Below are positions 35,753-45,147 of a stretch of 64,000 nt of DNA, piece after piece (the stretch's first letter is position 1; every line of letters begins with the position of its first letter). Below the pieces are notes generated by a model. The model was not told where the DNA came from. It did no database searches and saw nothing but the letters and a program-made list of their open reading frames with translations. The translations under genes and the position numbers were made by a program. This DNA comes from Paraburkholderia largidicola (GTDB lineage Bacteria > Pseudomonadota > Gammaproteobacteria > Burkholderiales > Burkholderiaceae), in contig NZ_AP023176.1 in the NCBI RefSeq assembly GCF_013426895.1, positions 2,170,001 to 2,234,000 of the forward strand, read 5' to 3'.

Positions 35753-36862
35753 ATGTTCCAGAAAATGCTCCGCAAGCCTTTCGTGTGGATCGATCGTTCG
35801 CCGCGCGCCTTACAGTGGGCGGCGCTCATCGGGCTGTCGCTTGCGTTCGGCGCCGTGCTGGTTTGGCTCGATATTCCCGCCGCCATGTTGATCGGCCCGT
35901 TGCTCGCGGGGATCGTGGTCGCGGGTAGCGGTGCGAGGCTGCCGCTTTCGCGGCGCGCGTTCGTGCCTGTCCAGGGGCTGATCGGCTGCATGATCGCGAA
36001 GATGCTGCCGTCGTCGGCATCGATGGAGTTTGCCGTTCATTGGCCGCTGTTTGCCGCGGGCGTGTTCTCCGTCATCGCGGCCAGCGCGCTGCTCGGGTGG
36101 CTGCTGGTCCGCATGGATGTGCTGCCGGGCACGACCGCGTTGTGGGGCGTCAGTCCTGGCGCGGCGACGGTGATGACGCTGATGGCGGAATCGTTCGGCG
36201 CGGATGCGCAGCTGGTCGCTGTCATGCAGTACCTCAGGGTGCTGATCGTGGCCGCCGTGGCGTCCGTGCTCGCCCGGATCGTCGGAGGGAGCGCGCCCCA
36301 CGCGGCGCACGTCGTCGCGTGGTTCGCGCCCGTCACGGTCATGCCGCTCATCCAGACGCTTGCACTCGCGTTAGTTGGCTCGCTCGTTGGGCAACGCTTG
36401 CGCATTCCACTCGGGCCCATGCTCGTCACGATCGTCGCGGGCGTAGTGCTCGCGCATCACGGCTGGCTCACGATCGAACTGCCACGCTGGCTGCTCGCCG
36501 TTGCCTACGCATTCGTCGGCTGGCGCATCGGCCTGAGGTTCACCCGGCCGCTGCTCGCGCATGCGGTGAAGGCGCTGCCGCGTCTGATCGCGTGCTCGAT
36601 CGCGTTGATCGCGATTTGCGCGGGCATCGGCGGCGCGCTCGTCGTGACGGCGGGCGTCGATCCGCTGACCGCGTATCTGGCGACGAGTCCGGGCGGCGCG
36701 GATTCGGTGGCGATCATCGCGGCATCGAGCAACGTCGACGTGCGCTTCGTCATGGCGATGCAGATGGCCCGCTTCGTCGCCGTGCTCCTGATCGGCCCGG
36801 CGGCAGCGCGCTTCATTGCAAAGCGCGTGCATTCGGCAATCGATCGATCTGGGTCTTTGTAA
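35753..36862 (+). CDS. AbrB-family (AmoA-like) integral membrane protein
   Basis: 369 residues from ATG 35753 with about ten predicted transmembrane segments in two repeats; each repeat has a glycine-rich re-entrant-like stretch (SPGAATVMTLMAESFGADAQLVAVMQYLR and ATSPGGADSVAIIAASSNVDVRFVMAMQMAR). The family is labelled 'AbrB transcriptional regulator' or ammonia monooxygenase-related in databases, but the sequence is a transporter-like membrane protein. Function unknown. It is under a probable TetR switch and is followed by a small membrane gene. Confidence 0.88.
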   Translation: MFQKMLRKPFVWIDRSPRALQWAALIGLSLAFGAVLVWLDIPAAMLIGPLLAGIVVAGSGARLPLSRRAFVPVQGLIGCMIAKMLPSSASMEFAVHWPLFAAGVFSVIAASALLGWLLVRMDVLPGTTALWGVSPGAATVMTLMAESFGADAQLVAVMQYLRVLIVAAVASVLARIVGGSAPHAAHVVAWFAPVTVMPLIQTLALALVGSLVGQRLRIPLGPMLVTIVAGVVLAHHGWLTIELPRWLLAVAYAFVGWRIGLRFTRPLLAHAVKALPRLIACSIALIAICAGIGGALVVTAGVDPLTAYLATSPGGADSVAIIAASSNVDVRFVMAMQMARFVAVLLIGPAAARFIAKRVHSAIDRSGSL

Positions 36863-36899
36863 AACGCCCCTTTTCTCTCCCCACGCAAGAGGTCAAACC

Positions 36900-37211
36900 A
36901 TGCAGCATGTCTGGCTCTTTCTCGCCGGAGCACTTCTGTGCAATAGCGTCCCGCATCTGTCGTCCGGCCTGCAAGGGCATCCGTTTCCCACGCCTTTTGC
37001 GAAACCGCACGGCGTCGGTGAATCGTCACCCCTGGTCAATATCCTGTGGGGATTCGCGAATCTTGCGCTGGCGCTCCTGATTACCTCGCATCACTGGGAC
37101 GCGGCTCGCATCGTTCCGGATGCCACGGTCATGCTGCTGGGCGCGCTGGCGATCGGTATTTTCCTTGCGCTTCACTTCGGCAAGGTGCAACGCGACAAAC
37201 GGGCGCCCTGA
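36900..37211 (+). CDS. Small integral membrane protein
   Basis: 103 residues from ATG 36900, preceded by AAGAGG. It has two or three hydrophobic segments: HVWLFLAGALLCNSVPHLSSGLQG, ILWGFANLALALLI and VMLLGALAIGIFLAL. Invariant-looking features include the GHPFPTPFAKPHGVGESSP loop. It resembles a family of small conserved membrane proteins without assigned function. It starts 37 bases after the AbrB-family gene and is probably in the same operon. Confidence 0.82.
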   Translation: MQHVWLFLAGALLCNSVPHLSSGLQGHPFPTPFAKPHGVGESSPLVNILWGFANLALALLITSHHWDAARIVPDATVMLLGALAIGIFLALHFGKVQRDKRAP

Positions 37212-37359
37212 CACCATTGTTCTCGGGCGTCCGGCCACCGTTCTCGTTTCGAGAAGTATCAATTGACCTGGCGAGGGATTCTGCAGCGAAGGCAGCGTCC
37301 CTAGACTTTGCATCAAGTGATCGGGATGTCCCAGTCACATCTGACCAAAGGAAACCGCC

Positions 37360-37977
37360 ATGAAGCTCTACTACCACCCGTTGTCCGGCCACTCGCACCG
37401 TGCTCGCCTGTTCCTGTCGCTGCTCGGCATCGAGCATCAGCCGATCCAGGTCGATCTCGCCGCCGCCGAGCACAAATCCGCCGAATTTCTGAAGCTCAAC
37501 CGCTTCGGCCAGGTGCCGGTTCTCGTCGACGGCGACACCACGATCTCCGATTCGAACGCCATTCTGGTGTACGTCGCCCGCAAGTTCGGCAAGACCGACT
37601 GGCTGCCGCAAACGCCCGCCCTGGAAGCCGCCGTGCAGCGCTGGCTGTCCGTGGCCGCCGGCGAGATCGCCTTCGGCCCGGCCGCCGCGCGACTGATTAC
37701 CGTGTTCGGCGCAAAATACAACGCGGAAGAGCTGATTGCCCGCGCGCATCGCATCCTCAAGCTGATCGACGAAGAACTGGCCGGGCGCGAGTTCATTGCG
37801 CAAGCGCATCCGACGATCGCCGACGTTGCGCTGTACAGCTACATCGCGCGTGCGCCGGAAGGCAACGTCGACCTGTCGTTCTACCCGAACGTCAACGCGT
37901 GGTTGCGCCGCATCGAGGCGCTGCCTGGCTTCGTCGAATTCCAGAAGACCCCTGTCGGCCTCGCCGCCAACAGCTGA
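37360..37977 (+). CDS. Glutathione S-transferase family protein
   Basis: 205 residues from ATG 37360 after AAGGAAACC. The N-terminal thioredoxin-like domain starts [23 protein letters not shown], with the [12 protein letters not shown] glutathione contact around residue 66. The all-helical C-terminal domain contains [18 protein letters not shown], the family's N-capping box. Conjugates or reduces electrophiles with glutathione in the cytosol. The next gene, a fusion flavoprotein, begins 62 bases after its stop codon, so the pair may be functionally linked. Confidence 0.92.
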   Translation: MKLYYHPLSGHSHRARLFLSLLGIEHQPIQVDLAAAEHKSAEFLKLNRFGQVPVLVDGDTTISDSNAILVYVARKFGKTDWLPQTPALEAAVQRWLSVAAGEIAFGPAAARLITVFGAKYNAEELIARAHRILKLIDEELAGREFIAQAHPTIADVALYSYIARAPEGNVDLSFYPNVNAWLRRIEALPGFVEFQKTPVGLAANS

Positions 37978-38039
37978 GCGCGTCAGTAAGCGGGAAGCCC
38001 AATGCGCGGCTTTCCCGGCTTTACGCCTGGAGGCACATC

Positions 38040-40112
38040 ATGAGCACGGTATCGACGGATCAAGGGTCGCCCTGGCACGCAGGCGAACTGGCGCTGCAAG
38101 AGAAAGTCGGCGTGGCAGCGAAGATGCGGGAACTCGGCCGCCGCGTGGTCCGCGACTACATGCCGGATCAGCACCGCACGTTCTACGGACAATTGCCGTT
38201 CATCGTGGCGGGCGCCGTGGCCGACGACGGCGACGTATGGGCGACGCTCGTTGCCGGTCAACCAGGCTTCATGCAGTCGCCGAGCGGGAAGATTCTGCAC
38301 ATGAACGTTGCCGCCGATCCGCATGATCCCGCATCCAGCGGCTTTCATGAAGGCGCGGCAATCGGTCTGCTCGGGATCGAGTTGAACACGCGCCGCCGCA
38401 ATCGGATGAACGGTCTGTTGCGGGACGTGACAGCGCAGGGTTTCGACGTCAATGTCGTGCAGAGCTTCGGCAACTGCCCGCAATATATCCAGGCCCGCGA
38501 TTTCGAATTCATCCGCGACCCTGGTGTGTTCTCCGATGCCGCGCCCACGGAGTTCGACGGCCTGACCGGCCACGCCCGCGCGCTGATCGAAGCAGCGGAC
38601 ACGCTGTTCGTCGCGTCCTACGTGGGCGACGGCGAGCAACGCCAGGTCGACGTGTCGCATCGCGGCGGCAAGGCCGGCTTCGTCCGTATCGGCGACGACG
38701 GCCGGCTGACCATTCCCGATTTCGCAGGCAACCTGTTCTTCGCGACACTCGGCAACTTCCTCGTCAATCCGCGCGCCGGGCTGATATTCGCCGACTTCGA
38801 AACGGGCGATGTCCTGCAATTGACGGGCGACGCAACCGTCGATCTCGACTCGCCCGAGATCGCCGCGTTTCAGGGCGCGGAGCGGCTGTGGCATTTCACG
38901 CCGCGGCGCATCGTCTATCGCAAGGGCGCGCTGCCGCTGCGGTGGAAGTTTCAGGCCAATGGCTGGTCGCCGAACTCGCTGATGACAGGTAGCTGGGACG
39001 AAGTGACGAGCCGCCTGAAGGCCGCCGAACTGGCGAATGCATGGCGGCCGTTCAAGGTGACGAACGTCGTCGATGAAAGCTCGGTGATCCGTTCGTTTCA
39101 CCTCGAACCCGTGGACGGCGCGGGGCTCATTCCCCACATCGCCGGTCAGCATCTGCCGATCCGCGTCACGCTGCCCGGTCACGACAAGCCGGTGATCCGG
39201 ACTTATACGCTGTCGACGGCGCCCGCCGACGGTCTCTACCGGATCAGCGTGAAGCGCGATGGACTCGTGTCGTCGCATCTGCACGACACGCTGCGGATAG
39301 GCAGCATCATCGAAGCGCGTGCGCCCGCCGGCCAGTTCACGATCGACGCTTCCGAGCGCCGGCCCGCCGTGCTGCTCGCTGCCGGCGTCGGCATCACGCC
39401 GATGCTCGCGATGCTCAGGCATATCGTCTACGAAGGGCTGCGCAAGCGGCGCGTGCGCCCGACATGGTTCTTCCAATCGGCGCGTTCGCTGAAAGAGCGC
39501 GCGTTCAGCCGGGAAATCGAACGTCTCGCGGCATCGGCGAACGGCGCGGTGAACGTGGTGCGCGCGCTGACTGACACCAACGGCGCGCGAGAGGGCAAGG
39601 ACTTTGACGTGGAAGGCCGGATCGACGTTGCGCTGCTGTGCGACACGCTGCCTTTCAACGACTACGACTTCTACCTTTGCGGACCGTCGTCGTTCATGCA
39701 GTCCATGTACGACGGCTTGCGCGACCTCAACGTCGCCGACAACCGTATTCATGCCGAGGCGTTCGGACCGTCTGGGCTGCAACGCAGAAAAGACGCCGCC
39801 GCCGTCGCCGGTCCCGCACGCGTCGCAGCGGAACAACCCGTCCCCATCGCGTTCGTCAAGTCGGGAAAGGAAGCGCGCTGGAGTCCGGGCAGCGGTACGT
39901 TGCTGGAACTCGCGGAATCGCGCGGACTGAATCCTGAATTCGGTTGCCGGGGCGGCAGTTGCGGCACCTGCCGAACGCGCATCGTGGAGGGTGCGGTCGC
40001 ATACACCATGACGCCGGAATTCACGGTGCCCGACGACGAAGCGTTGATCTGTTGCGCCGTGCCCGCCAATGCGGAGACGGGCGGCGGAGACCGTCTGCTG
40101 CTCGATCTGTGA
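38040..40112 (+). CDS. PNPOx-like/FNR/2Fe-2S fusion oxidoreductase
   Basis: 690 residues from ATG 38040, preceded by GGAGGCAC. Residues 1-330 contain a pyridoxamine-5'-phosphate-oxidase-like FMN-binding split barrel (VVRDYMPDQHRTFYGQLPF, LGNFLVNPRAGLIF). From about residue 334 a ferredoxin-NADP reductase module begins, with the FAD motif RTYTLSTAP and the NAD loop AAGVGITPMLAML. The C-terminal 75 residues are a plant-type ferredoxin with CRGGSCGTC near residue 635. Electron flow NAD(P)H to FAD to 2Fe-2S to FMN domain is inferred. Its position next to GST suggests detoxification. Confidence 0.92.
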   Translation: MSTVSTDQGSPWHAGELALQEKVGVAAKMRELGRRVVRDYMPDQHRTFYGQLPFIVAGAVADDGDVWATLVAGQPGFMQSPSGKILHMNVAADPHDPASSGFHEGAAIGLLGIELNTRRRNRMNGLLRDVTAQGFDVNVVQSFGNCPQYIQARDFEFIRDPGVFSDAAPTEFDGLTGHARALIEAADTLFVASYVGDGEQRQVDVSHRGGKAGFVRIGDDGRLTIPDFAGNLFFATLGNFLVNPRAGLIFADFETGDVLQLTGDATVDLDSPEIAAFQGAERLWHFTPRRIVYRKGALPLRWKFQANGWSPNSLMTGSWDEVTSRLKAAELANAWRPFKVTNVVDESSVIRSFHLEPVDGAGLIPHIAGQHLPIRVTLPGHDKPVIRTYTLSTAPADGLYRISVKRDGLVSSHLHDTLRIGSIIEARAPAGQFTIDASERRPAVLLAAGVGITPMLAMLRHIVYEGLRKRRVRPTWFFQSARSLKERAFSREIERLAASANGAVNVVRALTDTNGAREGKDFDVEGRIDVALLCDTLPFNDYDFYLCGPSSFMQSMYDGLRDLNVADNRIHAEAFGPSGLQRRKDAAAVAGPARVAAEQPVPIAFVKSGKEARWSPGSGTLLELAESRGLNPEFGCRGGSCGTCRTRIVEGAVAYTMTPEFTVPDDEALICCAVPANAETGGGDRLLLDL

Positions 40113-40218
40113 GGCAGGCCGCGCGCGGAGGGGGGCGAATCACTGATATCCTTGACGCTCGCTTGCCCGTCGCCTCCCGGCGGGCGCCTCTATCACCTTC
40201 CCGTTCATCTGCGCAGAC

Positions 40219-41124
40219 ATGGACAGGCTCCAGGCAATGAACACCTTCGTGACCGTGGTCGAGACGGAAGGCTTCGCGTCCGCGGCGCGCAAGCTCAACG
40301 TGTCGCCGTCGGTCATCAGCCGGGTGATGAACGAGCTCGAAGAACACCTTGGCGTGCGGCTGTTGACCCGCACGACGCGCGTCGTGCGCATGACCGATGC
40401 GGGCGCCACGTTCTTCGAGGATTGCCGCCGCATCCTCGCGGAAATCGAGGTGGCCGAGCTTTCCGCTGCTGGCGCGAACACCACGCCGCGCGGCCAGCTG
40501 ACCGTGACGGCGCCTGTGCTGTTCGGCAAGATGTATGTGACGCCCATCGCTCACGACTATCTGACGCGCTATCCGGCCGTCAATCTGAACTGCTGGTTTC
40601 TGGACCGCGTCGTGAATCTCGTCGACGAAGGGGCGGATGTCGCAATCCGGATCGGCGAGTTGCCGAATTCTTCGTTGCAGGCGATCGCCGTCGGCAAGGT
40701 GCGCCGCGTGTTGTGCGCGTCGCCCGCTTATCTGGACGCGCATGGCGTGCCGAAACATCCCGACGATCTCGCCTCGCACGTCACGATCCAGGCGACAGGC
40801 CTCACGTCCGCGCCCGAGTGGCGCTTTCGCGTGGACGACAAGCCGCTGACGGTGCCGATCCAGCCGCGTCTCGTGACCACGACCAACGACTCCGCGATCT
40901 CGGCGGCAGTGGCGGGGTTGGGCATCGTACGCCTGTTGTCGTATCAGGTCGCGCAGGAACTGGCGGAAGGCACGTTGCGCGCCGTGCTGGCCGATTACGA
41001 GTTGGCCACGTTGCCCGTTCATGTCGTCCATCGCGAAGGCAAGCATGCGAATCAGAAAGTACGCGCCTTTCTCGATCTCGCAATCGAAACGCTCAGGGCG
41101 AAGGCTTCGCTCTGGCATGCGTAG
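40219..41124 (+). CDS. LysR-family transcriptional regulator
   Basis: 301 residues with helix-turn-helix FVTVVETEGFASAARKLNVSPSVISRVMNELEEHLG (only key part quoted elsewhere) and effector motifs GADVAIRIGELPNSSLQAIAVGKVRRVLCASPAYL. It lies downstream of the fusion flavoprotein on the same strand, about 105 bases away, so it may regulate that gene in trans or as a late operon gene. A second ATG at 40237 is possible but the first aligns better with the family length. Confidence 0.92.
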   Translation: MDRLQAMNTFVTVVETEGFASAARKLNVSPSVISRVMNELEEHLGVRLLTRTTRVVRMTDAGATFFEDCRRILAEIEVAELSAAGANTTPRGQLTVTAPVLFGKMYVTPIAHDYLTRYPAVNLNCWFLDRVVNLVDEGADVAIRIGELPNSSLQAIAVGKVRRVLCASPAYLDAHGVPKHPDDLASHVTIQATGLTSAPEWRFRVDDKPLTVPIQPRLVTTTNDSAISAAVAGLGIVRLLSYQVAQELAEGTLRAVLADYELATLPVHVVHREGKHANQKVRAFLDLAIETLRAKASLWHA

Positions 41125-41145
41125 TTCGCGCCGCTTGCTCGACTC

Positions 41146-41997
41146 ATGACACGCACGATGTCCCGTTCCACTCACAACGAGCATGCGCAGTATGGCTATG
41201 TCGACGGCACGGGTATCGAAGTGCTGCATGCCCGGTTCGAGCGCCATCGGTTCACGGCGCATGCACACGACACATGGGCTATCGGCGCCGTACTACGCGG
41301 CGCAAAGGACTCGATGACGAGTGCACGGCATCCGTCGATCGTCAGTGCCGGCGAGGTGTACGCGATCCCGCCGCACATCGCGCATGCGGGCATGTCCATC
41401 GGCGATCAAGGATGCGAATACGTGATGCTCTACGTGCCCGATGCCGAATGGCGCTTGCAGTGCGATATTCACGGTGTGTCGCCGCACGCGTTGTCGCAGC
41501 CCGTGAAGATGCGCCACGCGATGGCTCCATTCTCGCAGTTCGCTGCGCTGTCGATGCAAAGCCCCCGCCTATCGTCGGCATGGCCGGACGAATGGGCGCT
41601 GTTGTGTGAAGCCGTGCTCGGTTCGATGAACGATCGGCATGCGTCGGCGCAGTCGTCTTCGATTGTCGCCGACCGGCGTGTGCGCGACGCGCAGACCTAT
41701 TTGCAGGCATTTTCCGGCCGTAACGTGTCGCTCGACGAACTGGCGCGCGAGGCGTCGCTCTCGGCGTCCGAGTTGTGCCGCCGCTTTACGGCGGCATTTG
41801 GGCTGAGTCCGCATCGTTACCAGCTCGTGCTGCGTCTGAAAACGGCAAAGCAGTTGTTGCTGGATGGCATGACGCCTTCCGCCGCTGCCGCCGCAACCGG
41901 CTTCGCCGATCAGAGCCACCTCGGACGCCACTTCAAGGCCGTGTTCGGCGTGACGCCGGGCGCCGTCGCGCGGCGAAACAGCGCAAAAACGTTCTAG
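41146..41997 (+). CDS. AraC-family transcriptional regulator
   Basis: 283 residues. The N-terminal AraC-type cupin domain is indicated by HRFTAHAHDTWAIGAVLRGAKDSM and VYAIPPHIAHAG. The C-terminal pair of helix-turn-helices is NVSLDELAREASLSASELCRRFTAAFGLSPHRY and TPSAAAAATGFADQSHLGRHFKAVFGVTPGAV. Arabinose-binding pocket residues cannot be assigned. It starts 21 bases after the LysR stop codon, same strand. The downstream gene is an acetyltransferase. Confidence 0.92.
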   Translation: MTRTMSRSTHNEHAQYGYVDGTGIEVLHARFERHRFTAHAHDTWAIGAVLRGAKDSMTSARHPSIVSAGEVYAIPPHIAHAGMSIGDQGCEYVMLYVPDAEWRLQCDIHGVSPHALSQPVKMRHAMAPFSQFAALSMQSPRLSSAWPDEWALLCEAVLGSMNDRHASAQSSSIVADRRVRDAQTYLQAFSGRNVSLDELAREASLSASELCRRFTAAFGLSPHRYQLVLRLKTAKQLLLDGMTPSAAAAATGFADQSHLGRHFKAVFGVTPGAVARRNSAKTF

Positions 41998-42057
41998 ATC
42001 GCATCCTGCACGACGCATAAGGTAGTGCCTCGCACATTTGCCCGAGCGCACTTTCCT

Positions 42058-42564
42058 ATGCACATCGCCACCACACTCCCTCGCATCGCCACCTTTCAGG
42101 ACTCGTTCACCGACGAGATAGTCGGCTTGATCCTGCATATCCAGAATGACGAAAGCAAGGTCGGCATATCGATCGAGGATCAGCCCGAGCTACTCGATAT
42201 CGATCGATACTTCATCGCGAAGGGCGGCGGTTTCTGGATTGCGCTCGACGCCGAAGACCGTGTCGTCGGCACGATCGCTCTGCAGATCGAGACGGCGACG
42301 GTTGCCGTGCTGAAGAAGTTCTTTGTGTCGGCGGCGTGGAGAGGCGCGGGGATGGGATGCGCATCGCGCCTTTACGACACGCTGTTGGCGCATGCGAGGC
42401 TCAAAGGCATCGAGACGATCCTGCTCGATACCCCTTCCGTTTCGACGCGCTCACATGCGTTTTATCGACGTCAGGGGTTTCGGCAGATTGCGGCTGGAGA
42501 GTTGCCCGTCAAGTACGCGTATCCGGATCGGGATTCGTTGCTGTTCAGGCTGGATCTCGCCTGA
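42058..42564 (+). CDS. GNAT-family N-acetyltransferase
   Basis: About 168 residues from ATG 42058; a GTG at 42025 with an AAGG-like upstream is an alternative. The acetyl-CoA motif is KFFVSAAWRGAGMGCASRLYDTLLA, and FYRRQGFRQIAAGELPVKYAYPDRDSLLFRLDL is the typical C-terminal half. It probably acetylates a small amine or antibiotic; the substrate is unknown. Its 3' end is two bases from the convergent MipA stop codon. Confidence 0.88.
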   Translation: MHIATTLPRIATFQDSFTDEIVGLILHIQNDESKVGISIEDQPELLDIDRYFIAKGGGFWIALDAEDRVVGTIALQIETATVAVLKKFFVSAAWRGAGMGCASRLYDTLLAHARLKGIETILLDTPSVSTRSHAFYRRQGFRQIAAGELPVKYAYPDRDSLLFRLDLA

Positions 42565-42566
42565 GA

Positions 42567-43412
42567 TCAGAAACGGTAATTCACCGATGCGAGCGTATTG
42601 AGTTCGCTGCGACGCTCGGTGATCGGGCTCGCGGCGGCGTAATGCTGCAGACGTCCGAGCGTCACCGCGACCGAGGTGGCCCAGTGCTTCGAAATGTCGT
42701 AGCTGACGTAGCCGTTCAGATGCACGTCACGAATGCCTGCGCCCGTGTTATAGGCAGGCAGCCCGGACGCTGCGCTCTGCTGGCTCGATACGCCGAAGAA
42801 AGTTCGCGTGTACTCCGCATCCGCCCAGGTGAAGCCGGGGCCGATCGAAAACAGCCAGCCTCCAACGGGCAGCGACGCGTAAAGGTCGGTGACGACGGTC
42901 TTGCCTTGACCATGTCCGGCGATGTCCTGATACAAGGCCACGGACCCGGTGAACATCCACACGGTGTAGTCGGCGAACAGCTTCAGTTTCGGGCCGCCGT
43001 CGACGTTACCCAGTCCATGCAGATGCGGATCGTCCTTTTCCTGGCGCGACTGGAAATCGAAGCTGAGCGCAGCGCCGACGTGATAGTCCTCGCTGCGCAG
43101 CACGTTCAGCCCCAGCACATCGGGACCTTGTGAGAACACGCGGTCATCGTAAGCGATGTCGAGTGCGGGATAGGGAAAAAAACGCAGTTCACGCGAGCCG
43201 GGATACAGCGGCGTGATGACGACGCCTGGCCCGACGCCGATCTTCCATTTGCTGGCGGGCTGTGCTGTCGCGTCGGTTTGCTGCGAACCTGACGAAGAGG
43301 GAGGCGGCACGTCGTCGGCCCATGCGCCCGCTGCGTGGAGCATCAACGTCATTGAAGCGGACACCATGGCAGCGCATGTCGCCGCCTTGAACGAATGCTG
43401 CTTCGCCATCAC
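42567..43412 (-). CDS. MipA/OmpV-family outer membrane protein
   Basis: 281 residues with an N-terminal signal peptide ending near HAAGAWADD. The mature part is a beta-barrel of the MipA/OmpV family: alternating hydrophobic/polar strands, WKIGVGPGVVITPLYPGSRELRFFPYPALDI, and a C-terminal strand ending in aromatic Phe (SVNYRF) required for BAM insertion. The family includes scaffolds for murein synthesis and putative porins. It overlaps the upstream esterase by four bases on the same strand, so it is the last gene of that operon. Confidence 0.92.
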   Translation of the reverse strand: MMAKQHSFKAATCAAMVSASMTLMLHAAGAWADDVPPPSSSGSQQTDATAQPASKWKIGVGPGVVITPLYPGSRELRFFPYPALDIAYDDRVFSQGPDVLGLNVLRSEDYHVGAALSFDFQSRQEKDDPHLHGLGNVDGGPKLKLFADYTVWMFTGSVALYQDIAGHGQGKTVVTDLYASLPVGGWLFSIGPGFTWADAEYTRTFFGVSSQQSAASGLPAYNTGAGIRDVHLNGYVSYDISKHWATSVAVTLGRLQHYAAASPITERRSELNTLASVNYRF

Positions 43413-44299
43413 GCGCGCCCTTTGCCCATCGCTGCAAGCTGCCGCAACCGGCGCGCAAGCGCCTTCGACACCACGGGCTTTCCGCCCGCATCGCCCGTAC
43501 GGCTCGTGATTTCGCTTTCGCGCAGGAACAGCGCGGTCTCGCGCGCGACGATCTCGCGCTCGTTGTCGGATGTAATCATGTGATACGAATCGTCGAGCCA
43601 GATGGTGCGCAAGAACGTCGAGCCAATCGACGACGCCACGAAGCGCGGATTGCGCGGACTCGAGGTCTCATCGTCGATTGCGTGGATGATCAGGCAGTCG
43701 TTGCGGATCGCGCGCACGTGCGAGCGCACGCTCGCCGCAAGCCGGCTGGCCTCGTGCAATGCGGGCAGCGAGATCGTCGACGGGCCGACTTCGCTGAAGT
43801 CGTCGCGTTCCATCGCGCGGGCGATCTTGGCCCGCAATGCGTCGTTGCGCAGCCCATACGGCGCCGATTCGCGGTAGCGATAGCGCGAACGCAACGGCGA
43901 GTAGTACGCCCAGTTCAGCAAGAAGCGATACCACGGAATCGCCCAGCCGTCATAGGCGAGCGTCAGCGACAGCAGCGCGACGGCCTGTGCCTGCGGGCGA
44001 CGGTGCACGAGCGCGAGCGACAGCGCCGCGCCGATAGAAAGCCCGCAGATCGACACGCGCTCGTAGCGCGCGGCAAGCGCATCGTATTCGCGCGTTGCCG
44101 CATCGAGCCACTGCTCCATCGCCTGCTCTTGCGAGCCGGCCGTGTAGCCGTTGAGCACGGGCACGCAGGTCGTGAAGCCTTCGTCGTTCAGAAAGCGCGC
44201 GAGGTAGCGCAATTCCAGCGGCGAACTGGACAGGCCATGCAACATCAGCACGGCGTGGCCGTCGCCTTCGTTGAAGATAGTCCGGACGGAAGTTTTCAT
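43409..44299 (-). CDS. Alpha/beta hydrolase, carboxylesterase-like
   Basis: 296 residues from ATG 44299. The oxyanion region is LMLHGLSSSPLELRYLARFLNDEGF, the nucleophile serine is in ICGLSIGAALSL (GxSxG), and a late HMITSDNERE offers the histidine; IIHAIDDETSS supplies the acid. It resembles monoacylglycerol-lipase/carboxylesterase Est30-like enzymes. No signal peptide is seen. It is between a DUF4118 membrane gene upstream and MipA downstream, with a 4-base overlap to MipA, a three-gene envelope-related operon. Confidence 0.9.
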   Translation of the reverse strand: MKTSVRTIFNEGDGHAVLMLHGLSSSPLELRYLARFLNDEGFTTCVPVLNGYTAGSQEQAMEQWLDAATREYDALAARYERVSICGLSIGAALSLALVHRRPQAQAVALLSLTLAYDGWAIPWYRFLLNWAYYSPLRSRYRYRESAPYGLRNDALRAKIARAMERDDFSEVGPSTISLPALHEASRLAASVRSHVRAIRNDCLIIHAIDDETSSPRNPRFVASSIGSTFLRTIWLDDSYHMITSDNEREIVARETALFLRESEITSRTGDAGGKPVVSKALARRLRQLAAMGKGRA

Positions 44300-44304
44300 G
44301 GGTG

Positions 44305-45147
44305 TTACTCGCCGATGCGCAGCACGAGGAAATCGCCCGCGTGCGTCGTGAAGCGCTCGCAAACACAATCGACGAGTTGCGCAGCGCTGTCGCCCGTCTC
44401 GCATTGCATGCCTGTCGATGCATGCAGCGCGGCAGCTTCGCACGCGCGCAGCCGCACGCGATGCGAGCCGGGCCACAGTGCATTCGAGAGGCGGCGAATA
44501 TCCTCCGGTTCGACATCGTCGAAGCGAGGACCCGGCGCGATCTCGGCTGGTGGCAGCGTGACGGCGAGGACGCCCGCCACGGCGTCGCGCGGGCTGCCCG
44601 CGTCAGTGCCGTTGGTCCACTCGGGTGTGCGCTCGAGTGCCTGGATCAGCACGAACTGCTTGCTGTGTTGCGAGAGATGACGCAGCAGCCTGTGCGTTTC
44701 ATCGACGGCGCGGCGCGCGAGCATGCGATCGTTGTCGTGGCGCAGCAGCATCTCATAGCGCGACTGCGCAACCGACGCAATCAGCTCCGCGCGAAACTGC
44801 GCGCGCCGCAGCCTTTCGACCAGCGTGATGAAGATGAGCGCAACGAGCGGAAACGAAACGATGAACAGCACATCGGAGCGATCGATAAAACCGAGCACTG
44901 CGTAAGGCGGCACGAACAGATAGTCGGCGATGCACAGGCCGGCCAGCATCACGGTGAGCGCGGGCGCGAGGCCGAAGTAATACTCGATCAGCACGGCCGC
45001 GACGCTGAACGCCGTGCCCGGCATGACAGGACCCAGCAGCGGGTGCAGCAGAAGACGCACGCCACTCGCGATACAGAGTGCGGCTATCGCGGCAATCCAT
45101 CGCCGTGCCCCGCGAGGCGCCCAGCGACGGGCATTTTGAACTTGCAT
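44305..45147 (-). CDS. DUF4118 membrane sensor-like protein lacking a kinase
   Basis: 280 residues with four predicted transmembrane helices in residues about 15-110 (ARRWIAAIAALCIASGVRLLL, TAFSVAAVLIEYYFGLAPALTVMLAGLCIADYL), the KdpD-like DUF4118 domain. A coiled region RRAQFRAELIASVAQSRYEMLLRHDNDRML follows. The C-terminal half has no histidine kinase or ATP-binding motif. It may sense a membrane signal for an unknown partner. The stop codon is six bases from the esterase start; they are co-transcribed. Confidence 0.83.
   Translation of the reverse strand: MQVQNARRWAPRGARRWIAAIAALCIASGVRLLLHPLLGPVMPGTAFSVAAVLIEYYFGLAPALTVMLAGLCIADYLFVPPYAVLGFIDRSDVLFIVSFPLVALIFITLVERLRRAQFRAELIASVAQSRYEMLLRHDNDRMLARRAVDETHRLLRHLSQHSKQFVLIQALERTPEWTNGTDAGSPRDAVAGVLAVTLPPAEIAPGPRFDDVEPEDIRRLSNALWPGSHRVRLRACEAAALHASTGMQCETGDSAAQLVDCVCERFTTHAGDFLVLRIGE

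Noticed and set aside
37992..38016. Hairpin GGGAAGCC / GGCTTTCCC between GST and the fusion flavoprotein
   Set aside because: One bulged base and no U-tract. It may affect message stability, but is not a convincing terminator.
37983..39836. A 617-residue antisense frame across the fusion flavoprotein
   Set aside because: No domain, and the sense frame has FAD, NAD and 2Fe-2S motifs.
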